The notes beneath the pieces are model-generated. The model was not told the DNA's origin. It did not search any database and saw only the letters and a program-made list of their open reading frames with translations. 64,000 nt of DNA from NCBI GenBank assembly GCA_025054715.1, contig JANWYH010000006.1, forward strand, positions 1 through 64,000, given 5' to 3'. The number at the start of each line of letters is the position of its first letter. Within the stretch, counting starts at the first letter, position 1. This DNA comes from Pyrinomonadaceae bacterium. GTDB lineage: Bacteria; Acidobacteriota; Blastocatellia; Pyrinomonadales; Pyrinomonadaceae. Positions 10,578-17,617 of this stretch are shown in pieces. A program made the translations under genes and the position numbers.

Positions 10578-10674
10578 ACTGCTATATCCTGGTGCTTCTG
10601 ATGACGCCCTAGTACTATTACCGTGCCACTCTTTTCAAACTTCTATTTAAGAAAGTCACGAACTTCTTGTATGC

Positions 10675-10680
10675 TAAAAT
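10675..10680 (+). promoter_or_regulatory. -10 box for the kinase operon
   Basis: TAAAAT in TTGTATGCTAAAAT ends nine bases before the ATG at 10690, so the predicted leader is about three bases. No clear -35 or Shine-Dalgarno sequence is visible. Confidence 0.45.
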
Positions 10681-10689
10681 TATAACCTG

Positions 10690-11562
10690 ATGAGGAGACG
10701 AAAAGCACTTATATTATCTGCCATTTTGGGCGCTAGTCTAATCACATTAGCTATTGCTCTCAACGTAGGCTGGATTCTAATAAGCTGGAGAGAATTTGCG
10801 CTCGTTGCACTTGGTATTATCCTCTTTGGACTGATAATAGCCGGACTTACTCTAAACACAACTTTTCTAATCAGAGAAATTCGTCGAAACGAATTGCAAG
10901 ACGCTTTTCTTAATGCAGTAACCCATGAGCTAAAAACGCCTGTTGCATCAATTAAGCTTTACCTTGAAACCCTGAAGAATCGAGATATCCCCGAAGAAAA
11001 ACGAAAAGAGTTTTATGAGATAATGCTCGCCGATAGCAACCGCTTGATGACAACTATCGAGCAAATCCTACAAGCTGCACGTTTGCGCGAGCAAAAGGTA
11101 GAGTCAAGAAAAGTAGAGCTGGTTGACTTGATAGAAGAATGTATAAAAACAACCCTTCTAAGACATAACCTCTCAGACTCAGCCATAAAATTTAGCTACT
11201 CGGAAAAGTTATTTACCGAAGGAAATAAAGAAGAGTTACAAACTGCATTTTTGAATCTGCTAGATAACGCGGTCAAATACTCATTGCCAGACCCTAAAAT
11301 CCAGATTCGCATTAAAAACTCAGGTAAACGAGCCGATATTTTGATAAAGGATAATGGTATTGGAATAAACTCATCCGAGCTAAAGCAAATTTTCAAGCGC
11401 TTTTACCGTGCGATGAATGTTCCTGAAAATAGAAAAGGCACCGGGCTAGGACTCTTTATAGTCAAAACAATAATAGAAAAACACGGTGGTAGCGTTTGGG
11501 CCGAAAGCCGCGGCAATGGTAAGGGAAGCACCTTTGTTGTAAGGTTACCAAAAAAATTATGA
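10690..11562 (+). CDS. Membrane sensor histidine kinase
   Basis: 290 aa. Two membrane helices (about 8-28 and 36-58) separated by only a few residues leave no real periplasmic sensor, so the input is likely intramembrane or through a partner. The HisKA domain has the phospho-acceptor H79 in VTHELKTPVASIKLYLETL. The HATPase domain shows the N box LLDNAVKYS (190-198), G1 DNGIGI (221-226) and G2 GTGLGLFIVK (250-259). No response regulator gene is adjacent. The stop codon overlaps the next gene by four bases (ATGA), coupling it to a deoxyhypusine-synthase-like protein, an unusual partner. The start lacks a Shine-Dalgarno sequence but sits close behind a -10 box. Confidence 0.88.
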   Translation: MRRRKALILSAILGASLITLAIALNVGWILISWREFALVALGIILFGLIIAGLTLNTTFLIREIRRNELQDAFLNAVTHELKTPVASIKLYLETLKNRDIPEEKRKEFYEIMLADSNRLMTTIEQILQAARLREQKVESRKVELVDLIEECIKTTLLRHNLSDSAIKFSYSEKLFTEGNKEELQTAFLNLLDNAVKYSLPDPKIQIRIKNSGKRADILIKDNGIGINSSELKQIFKRFYRAMNVPENRKGTGLGLFIVKTIIEKHGGSVWAESRGNGKGSTFVVRLPKKL

Positions 11563-12509
11563 CAAGATACGAAATTGAACCGATAAATCTTGATAAAATT
11601 AGAACCTACGAGCTCGCGTCTCGTCCGAGCAAAGTAACAGCAACTCAGTTCTCAAAAGCCATAAATCCAGAAGACCGTCTAAAAGATTTTCTGGAAAAGC
11701 TGCCTGATATTCTTGCCGTCAAGCAATTGCGAGAAATAGCAAAGCAGATAAAGCGCGCCAAGAGTTTAAATAAACCCATCATTTGGGGCATTGGCGGGCA
11801 TGTCATAAAAACCGGACTTTCACCTATTTTGATTGACCTAATCGAAAAAGGTTTTGTCTCTGCTATTGCGTCAAATGGCTCAGTAATCGTTCATGACACT
11901 GAAATAGCTTTAGTCGGATTTACTTCTGAGGATGTTGATTCAGCGATCGGAAAAGGCGACTTCGGAGCGGCAAAAGAAACAGGCGAAATTATAAACCTAG
12001 CTGCGAAATATGGATTAGAAAACCAAATCGGACTTGGCGAAGCGATAGGAAAAATACTATCGGAAACAAGTCCAAAAAATGCGGATATATCACTCATCTG
12101 TCAAGCTTACCAAAATAGGATACCTTTCACTGTCCATTTAACGATAGGTGCTGACATAGGACATTTTCACGCTTCAGCAGATGGAGCTGCTCTTGGAGCT
12201 ACTTCACACACGGACTTTCGGCTTTTTTGTTCGCTTGTCAAACAGATGAATGCCGGCGGAGTATATTTGAATGTAGGCTCAGCCGTGGTTTTACCAGAAG
12301 TTTTTCTAAAAGCAGTAACCGTGGTGAGAAACCTAGGGTTTCTCCTTGAAGATTTCACAACGGCTAACTTTGACTTTATTCAGCATTACCGCCCGAATAC
12401 AAACGTCGTAAAGCGTCCTACTGCAAATGGTGCTGGAAGAGGTTTTTCACTCACAGGTCATCATGAGATTATGATACCGCTTCTTGCTGCTCACCTCGTT
12501 ATTGAATAG
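11559..12509 (+). CDS. Deoxyhypusine-synthase-like NAD-fold protein, function unknown
   Basis: 316 aa, soluble. The central region (IIWGIGGHVIKTGLSPIL, then ASNGSVIVHDTEIALVG) resembles the NAD-binding core shared by deoxyhypusine synthase and the C-terminal domain of archaeal LOR/SDH-type proteins, where a GG/GP-H-x-G segment and an HD-x-E motif recur. HLTIGADIGHFHASADGAALG and NLGFLLEDFTTANFDF look conserved as well. Bacteria lack eIF5A, so a true deoxyhypusine role is unlikely; bacterial relatives include homospermidine synthases and many proteins of unknown role. The four-base overlap with the histidine kinase is notable. The family link is from memory of motifs and would need a profile search. 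Confidence 0.55.
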   Translation: MTRYEIEPINLDKIRTYELASRPSKVTATQFSKAINPEDRLKDFLEKLPDILAVKQLREIAKQIKRAKSLNKPIIWGIGGHVIKTGLSPILIDLIEKGFVSAIASNGSVIVHDTEIALVGFTSEDVDSAIGKGDFGAAKETGEIINLAAKYGLENQIGLGEAIGKILSETSPKNADISLICQAYQNRIPFTVHLTIGADIGHFHASADGAALGATSHTDFRLFCSLVKQMNAGGVYLNVGSAVVLPEVFLKAVTVVRNLGFLLEDFTTANFDFIQHYRPNTNVVKRPTANGAGRGFSLTGHHEIMIPLLAAHLVIE

Positions 12510-13572
12510 GCCTTGCAGGCTGAAGAGAGGGATTATCTTTTAATTTTCCACCTGCCACTCTGCCAGCCTTTGTAATGGCGATGCGCTTTTCTTTGTTAGG
12601 TCCGTCAGTAACTGTAACACCTATTCTAATAAACCTTCCGTCTTCTGTCCTATTAGTTGGATAGTATCCAACAACATACTGAGTTCTCAATTCCGCAGCT
12701 ATATCTTTTGCTATCAGATCGAGTTCTGAAATCGATTGCGGAAAGTAAGCCTTTCCACCAGTCTCTTCAGCAAGCCTCTTAAGAAGTGCCTCTGCCTTTT
12801 CTCTTGGGCTTTTTCTTATAAACCCTCCTTCCTTGCTTAAATCGCTCGTGAACCCAATCGTGTAAATCTGCACATCTGTCTCCTTCAAGAACTCAAACAA
12901 CTGCTTTTCAGTGTAATAACTGTTTCTATCCTCACCGTCAGAAATTAGAATCAAGGCACGGCGTTTACGTTCGTATGGGTCTTTAGCCTTTTCATATTCG
13001 TTGACCCTTTCAGCAGCCAAATAAACGGCATCAATTACAGCCGTTTGTCCGCCTTCGATGAACATTTTTTCAAGAGCTTCCTCTAAAAGAGCCTTATCGG
13101 TCGTGAAATCTTGTAAAATTTCAATTTTGTCGGAGCTTATGAATCTAATTATGCAAGTTTCGTCATCGGGTAAATTCGATCGAATCAAAATTCTTGTTGA
13201 CTCTATGACTTTTTCAAGCTGTCTTCTCATTGAACCCGAATTATCAACAACGATCGCATAATTAGTAGGCACTAGCTCTTTGCTGAAGTACTCTATCTGC
13301 TGAGGAACACCATCCTCGTAAACTTTTATGTCCTCTTTTCTCAAATTCGTTATAGGTCTTCCCATTCTATCAACAACTCTGATATTTAAGATCACCAAGT
13401 CTGTCTCTATCCTAATAGGCTCGTCCTCTTCCCGCTGCTCAGAAACCTTTGGCGTCGGTGTTGCCTTCGGAGTTACGGTCGCTTTCGGATTAGGCAGGGT
13501 AGTTTGAGATTGATAAATACCTACACAAGCCAAAATGATAAAAACAAAGCTACTTAATAGTCGGCGTTGCAT
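12499..13572 (-). CDS. Secreted VWFA-related protein (second of a tandem pair)
   Basis: 357 aa. An N-terminal signal peptide (MQRRLLSSFVFIILACVGIY) is followed by a Thr/Pro/Lys-rich linker. A short beta domain (VILNIRVVDRMGRPITNLRKE, then GVPQQIEYFS) and a von Willebrand A domain with MIDAS motif DNSGSM come next, with the later acidic element ISDGEDRNSYY and a C-terminal beta unit (QYVVGYYPTNRTEDGRF). This is the VWFA-related architecture especially common in Acidobacteriota; its function is unknown. The ATG at 13572 is chosen over the frame start at 13596 because AGAGAGGGG lies six bases upstream and the signal peptide begins there. It overlaps the upstream paralogue by 23 bases and the convergent gene at its 3' end by 11 bases. 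Confidence 0.85.
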   Translation of the reverse strand: MQRRLLSSFVFIILACVGIYQSQTTLPNPKATVTPKATPTPKVSEQREEDEPIRIETDLVILNIRVVDRMGRPITNLRKEDIKVYEDGVPQQIEYFSKELVPTNYAIVVDNSGSMRRQLEKVIESTRILIRSNLPDDETCIIRFISSDKIEILQDFTTDKALLEEALEKMFIEGGQTAVIDAVYLAAERVNEYEKAKDPYERKRRALILISDGEDRNSYYTEKQLFEFLKETDVQIYTIGFTSDLSKEGGFIRKSPREKAEALLKRLAEETGGKAYFPQSISELDLIAKDIAAELRTQYVVGYYPTNRTEDGRFIRIGVTVTDGPNKEKRIAITKAGRVAGGKLKDNPSLQPARPIQ

Positions 13573-14476
13573 AGTACCCCTCTCTTGTTCTGACAATTAG
13601 ACGCGGCATACCCTTAGGTGGTTTGACCTTAACTTTTATTCTCCTCCACTTACCGTCGGGCTTAAAGTTTTTAGGTATGTATCCAACGGAGTATTGATTG
13701 CGAAGCTCAATCGCTATACGCTCAAAAATTTCATCAAGTTCCACATTTGTTTTAGGATAGAATGACTTTCCTCCGCTTACCGCAGCTAATTCGTCCAAAA
13801 ATGCCTGCCCTTGAAGCCCGATAACATCTCTCATGTCATTACTATCCATTATTCCGACAGCATAGATTGTTACATCCGATTCTTTCAGAAGGTTTTTCAC
13901 TTCCTTGAATGTGTATCTTGAAGAGTTATCCTGCCCGTCACTTATTATCAAGATAGCTTTTCTTTGATGCGCTCCTCGCGTAACCTTTTCCACACCAAGA
14001 TAAACGGCATCGTAAAGAGCAGTATTGTCTTTTGGCCTTACAAGCGTTAGCTTCCTCAATAAAGCGTCACTATCTCTGGTTCTATCCAGCAGTAACTGAG
14101 CACGGCTATTAAACGCTATCAAAAAATACTCATCCATAGGATGGCTGATGCTGACAAATCTTTCTAAAGCTTTCCGCGCTCTTTGTATTTTCTCACCGCT
14201 CATCGAACCGGAAATATCAAAAAGAATACCTATCGAAACAGGAGCATCGGCATTACTGAAGAAGCTAATTTCCTGTTCCTCGCCTTCATCGTAAATAGTA
14301 AAAGCATGTTTTTTAAGCCCTGATACGTAACGTCCGTAAGGATCGGTAACCGTCAAAGTTATGGTTACAAGATCGGTGGTAACTCTTACGGGTCTTTCCT
14401 CATTTTGTGAATAAACTGCACTTACAAAAAATGCCGCGAGACATAGAACTAAAAAGCTTTTAATTCTGCTTAGCAT
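13550..14476 (-). CDS. Secreted VWFA-related protein (first of a tandem pair)
   Basis: 308 aa. Signal peptide MLSRIKSFLVLCLAAFFVSA, then a beta unit (VTITLTVTDPYGRYVSGLKK) and a VWA domain with MIDAS DISGSMSG and the distal ISDGQDNSS. The C-terminus has RNQYSVGYIPKNFKPDGKW, closely paralleling the downstream paralogue, so the pair arose by tandem duplication. The start is supported by GGGGG about ten bases upstream. Exported metal-dependent adhesion or protein-interaction role is inferred from the domain; no enzyme activity is expected. Confidence 0.85.
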   Translation of the reverse strand: MLSRIKSFLVLCLAAFFVSAVYSQNEERPVRVTTDLVTITLTVTDPYGRYVSGLKKHAFTIYDEGEEQEISFFSNADAPVSIGILFDISGSMSGEKIQRARKALERFVSISHPMDEYFLIAFNSRAQLLLDRTRDSDALLRKLTLVRPKDNTALYDAVYLGVEKVTRGAHQRKAILIISDGQDNSSRYTFKEVKNLLKESDVTIYAVGIMDSNDMRDVIGLQGQAFLDELAAVSGGKSFYPKTNVELDEIFERIAIELRNQYSVGYIPKNFKPDGKWRRIKVKVKPPKGMPRLIVRTREGYYATPTIK

Positions 14477-14572
14477 ACCGCGCCCCCATTTTTTAATATA
14501 AGCAACTTAACAAGACCAAAACAAGCCTTTTTGCTGCTTTCGCCCTATAAGATGAAAGACAAATCGAAAGGT

Positions 14573-14589
14573 GTTGCAAATTGTGCAAC
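14573..14589. repeat. Inverted repeat upstream of the secretion operon
   Basis: GTTGCA-aattg-TGCAAC, a 6-bp perfect dyad with a 5-base centre, lies 64 bases before the start of the first secretion gene, between it and the divergent VWA gene. It could be an operator. A short dyad of this size can also occur by chance. Confidence 0.3.
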
Positions 14590-14652
14590 TTTCCCCTAAT
14601 CACCGCGTTTGTAACTACAGACTTTGGAAAGAAAAAAGTAAAATCATTTGTT

Positions 14653-15888
14653 ATGGCTGAATTCATCTGTCGCTTAGGAACGCCTTCAGGAGAAATAATA
14701 ACGAAAAGCTTTGAAGCCGACAAAATAGAGGAACTAAAGCAAAAACTTGAACAAGAAGGCTATAAAATCTTCAGCATATCCGATCGTAGGGGAAGCATAG
14801 GAAAGATTGTTCCGCTGGAAAAAATTAAAAAGCCGCGAATAAAGCAAAAGGACTTCTTGCTTTTCAACCAACAATTCTCGGCTTTACTAAAAGCGGGTAT
14901 TCCCGTTCTCCAGGCAATAAATCTTTTAAGACGACGTTCTCCATCAGCAACACTAAGACAGATACTTGCAAACATAGAAGAGAAAATAAAAAGCGGCGCT
15001 TCGCTTTCGTCAGCTTTTGAAACGGAAGGCATTTTTCCGAAAATCTACACAGCTTCCCTTTTAGCCGGTGAAAGAAGCGGTGCTTTAGATGAAACTTTAA
15101 AAAGATACGTAAGTTACTTAAAACGAAGTGTCAATGTCGCTAGAAAAGTGCGAAGCGCCATTGCCTACCCGATATTTCTGATAATCGCTTCGATCGCAAT
15201 GATTAGCTTTCTTGTGCTTTACGTAGTCCCAAGAATGTCCCAGCTCTTTAAGGGTTTAAGCACAAATCGAGAGCTTCCTATGATAACGGTTGTGGTTTTA
15301 ACCGTCTCAACCACAATTGCTAAAAACCTGATATGGTTACTACCTCTCGGTTTGATTTTAGGTTTTGTTTTTTATCTCTGGATTAAAACAGAAAAGGGCA
15401 GATTATTCTTTGATTCATTGATACTTAAACTTCCGTTAATAGGAAATCTAATACGCCAAATAACAACGGCTCAGTTTACTCGCTCCATGGCAACACTTCT
15501 AGCCGGCGGGATTACTATTCCTGACTCATGGGAGATAGCAGCTGCAAGCATAACAAATACTGAATTAAGACGCCGATCCGAACAGGTTCTCCCGATGATA
15601 AGAGAAGGAAAATCCTTTTCTGAAGCGCTGGAACAAACAGGCTGGATTCCAGAGCTTGCCCTTGATATGATAAGCATCGGTGAAAGAAGCGGAAGCCTCA
15701 AAGAAATGCTAGACGAAGTAGCGAATTTCTATGATGCCGAATCCGAGGTTAGACTTGAACAGATAACGACACTGCTTGAGCCTGTGATTTTGGTCTTAAT
15801 GGCCATCGTTGTAGCTTCAATACTTCTAGCTGTTTACATGCCAATTATTCAAGCAATTTCATCTGGACCCTTTGCAGGTAGGAGATAA
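14653..15888 (+). CDS. Type II secretion/type IV pilus inner-membrane platform protein (GspF/PilC family)
   Basis: 411 aa. The polytopic platform protein couples the cytoplasmic ATPase to pseudopilus assembly. Two T2SSF repeats are visible: the first around FNQQFSALLKAGIPVLQAI and ASLLAGERSGALDETLKRY, the second around FTRSMATLLAGGITIPDSWE and MISIGERSGSLKEMLDEV. Three membrane helices lie near FLIIASIAMISFLVLYVV, NLIWLLPLGLILGFVFYLWI and the C-terminal LEPVILVLMAIVVASILLAV. The upstream 24 codons of the open frame do not look like protein, and TAAAAT (14639-14644) lies eight bases before the ATG at 14653, so this start is preferred. First gene of a six-gene operon. A paralogue serving the pilus lies at 56739-57980. 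Confidence 0.9.
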   Translation: MAEFICRLGTPSGEIITKSFEADKIEELKQKLEQEGYKIFSISDRRGSIGKIVPLEKIKKPRIKQKDFLLFNQQFSALLKAGIPVLQAINLLRRRSPSATLRQILANIEEKIKSGASLSSAFETEGIFPKIYTASLLAGERSGALDETLKRYVSYLKRSVNVARKVRSAIAYPIFLIIASIAMISFLVLYVVPRMSQLFKGLSTNRELPMITVVVLTVSTTIAKNLIWLLPLGLILGFVFYLWIKTEKGRLFFDSLILKLPLIGNLIRQITTAQFTRSMATLLAGGITIPDSWEIAAASITNTELRRRSEQVLPMIREGKSFSEALEQTGWIPELALDMISIGERSGSLKEMLDEVANFYDAESEVRLEQITTLLEPVILVLMAIVVASILLAVYMPIIQAISSGPFAGRR

Positions 15889-15892
15889 ACTT

Positions 15893-17545
15893 ATGAGCGA
15901 AACGAAATTATTAAACACCGAAGAAATAGTTGAAAATGAACCTCCTGAAGTTAAGGCAGCAAAAGAGCTTGCAAAACGTTACCGATTGCCTTATGTAGAG
16001 CTTTTGCCACCGAATAGAAAATCGCCCATTGACTATGAAGCTTTAGCAAACATTCCAGTTGATCTAATGCTTCGCCATCACTTCGTTCCACTGAAAAAAG
16101 AAGGGAACATGCTTCATGTGGCAATGGCTGATCCGACAAACTTTGAGCAAATCGAAGAAATCGAAAGCCTGCTAAAAATGCGTCTTGTTCTTTATGTTGC
16201 ACCTCAAGGTGCTATTGACGCAGTTTTGAAAAAGGGAGAGGCAACACAAAGGGTTTTACAGGAAGCCGCTTCTGGTTTTAGAATCTCACTCGTAAAAGAA
16301 ACAGATCAAGGCGAAGAAGTCCTTGATCTCGATCGGCTAGCCACCGATTCCGAAATGTCTCCAATTATCAAATTGGTTGATACGATAATTTACAACGCTA
16401 TGGAAAGTCGTGCGTCTGACATTCACATTGAAACCACAGACAGAGATGTCCGAGTCAAATTCCGAATTGATGGCGCATTGTATCAAAAGGTTGATCCAAT
16501 TGATGTTGCACATCACCAGACTCTCATTTCTAGAATAAAAGTAATGTCCGAATTAGACATAGCCGAACGAAGAATACCACAAGACGGAAGATTCCGAGTC
16601 AAATACAAGGGAAGAACCGTAGATTTTCGTGTTTCCATAATACCTACAATTTACGGCGAAAATTGCGTTATTCGTATCCTTGACAAGGAACAAATATCCG
16701 AAGAATTCAAAAACTTAACTCTTGACGTTGTAGGTTTTGACCCAGAAGATTTGAGAAGATTCCGTATCTACATAAAAGAACCTTACGGAATGGTTCTTGT
16801 AACTGGTCCAACAGGCTCAGGTAAAACCACAACTCTGTATGCAGCACTAAACGAAATTCGCAATGACGAGGACAAAATCATAACAATCGAAGACCCAGTC
16901 GAATACCAACTACAAGGAATCATGCAAATACCTGTAAATGAGAAGAAGGGCTTGACTTTCGCCCGCGGTCTGCGCTCAATACTTCGTCATGACCCAGATA
17001 AGATAATGGTCGGCGAAATACGAGATGAAGAAACCGCTCAGATTGCTATAAATTCAGCCCTTACAGGACATCTCGTCTTTACAACAGTTCACGCAAATAA
17101 TGTAATTGACGTCATAGGACGCTTTCTGAATATGAACGTAGATCTTTACAACTTTGTTTCAGCACTTAACTGTGTATTAGCTCAAAGGCTAATACGCAAA
17201 CTCTGTCCAGTTTGCAAACGGCGATATGTTCCAAGCGATCAAGAGCTCATAGAATCAGGATTAGATATTTCGGTTCGCGATCAGCACGTCTTTTATCAAA
17301 ACGTTGGCTGCGACGCCTGTAACCATACAGGCTACCGTGGAAGAACGGCTATTCACGAATTACTAGATATGAGCGACACAATTCGAGAAATGATTCTGGC
17401 AAGACGCCCTGGCTCAGAAATAAGACGCCAAGCTGAAAAAGAAGGACTAACGAGTCTAAGAAAAGCAGCTCTTAAGAAAGTATTCGCAGGAATAACAACT
17501 TTGCATGAAATAAACCGCGTAACTTTCGTAGAGGAATTGCGTTGA
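15893..17545 (+). CDS. Type II secretion/type IV pilus assembly ATPase (GspE/PilB family)
   Basis: 550 aa hexameric cytoplasmic ATPase driving pseudopilus extension. The N-terminal N1E-type domain has VDLMLRHHFVPLKKEG and LHVAMADPTNFE. The catalytic core has ASDIHIETTDRDVRVKFRID, Walker A GPTGSGKTTTLY, Walker B-like RHDPDKIMVGEIRDEETAQ, the Asp/His boxes (IEDPVEYQ, TGHLVFTTVHANN) and a four-Cys zinc-binding insertion CPVCKRRY...CDACNHTGYRGR. The ATG at 15893 is preceded by TAGGAGAT and lies four bases after the upstream stop; the frame start at 15872 would overlap that gene. Confidence 0.93.
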   Translation: MSETKLLNTEEIVENEPPEVKAAKELAKRYRLPYVELLPPNRKSPIDYEALANIPVDLMLRHHFVPLKKEGNMLHVAMADPTNFEQIEEIESLLKMRLVLYVAPQGAIDAVLKKGEATQRVLQEAASGFRISLVKETDQGEEVLDLDRLATDSEMSPIIKLVDTIIYNAMESRASDIHIETTDRDVRVKFRIDGALYQKVDPIDVAHHQTLISRIKVMSELDIAERRIPQDGRFRVKYKGRTVDFRVSIIPTIYGENCVIRILDKEQISEEFKNLTLDVVGFDPEDLRRFRIYIKEPYGMVLVTGPTGSGKTTTLYAALNEIRNDEDKIITIEDPVEYQLQGIMQIPVNEKKGLTFARGLRSILRHDPDKIMVGEIRDEETAQIAINSALTGHLVFTTVHANNVIDVIGRFLNMNVDLYNFVSALNCVLAQRLIRKLCPVCKRRYVPSDQELIESGLDISVRDQHVFYQNVGCDACNHTGYRGRTAIHELLDMSDTIREMILARRPGSEIRRQAEKEGLTSLRKAALKKVFAGITTLHEINRVTFVEELR

Positions 17546-17617
17546 AAGTAATTTTTATCTTTGAAAAGCAGAAAAAATTGTCTAAACTTTGAGCATAAGA
17601 GAAAGGAGAGATTGAAA

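Noticed and set aside
10617-10640. Minus-strand TGGCACGGTAATAGTA resembling a sigma-54 -24/-12 site
   Set aside because: The -12 half does not match TTGC[AT], and no minus-strand gene follows it closely.
12499-12509. Possible fusion between the deoxyhypusine-synthase-like gene and the VWA gene
   Set aside because: They are on opposite strands and merely overlap at their 3' ends by 11 bases.
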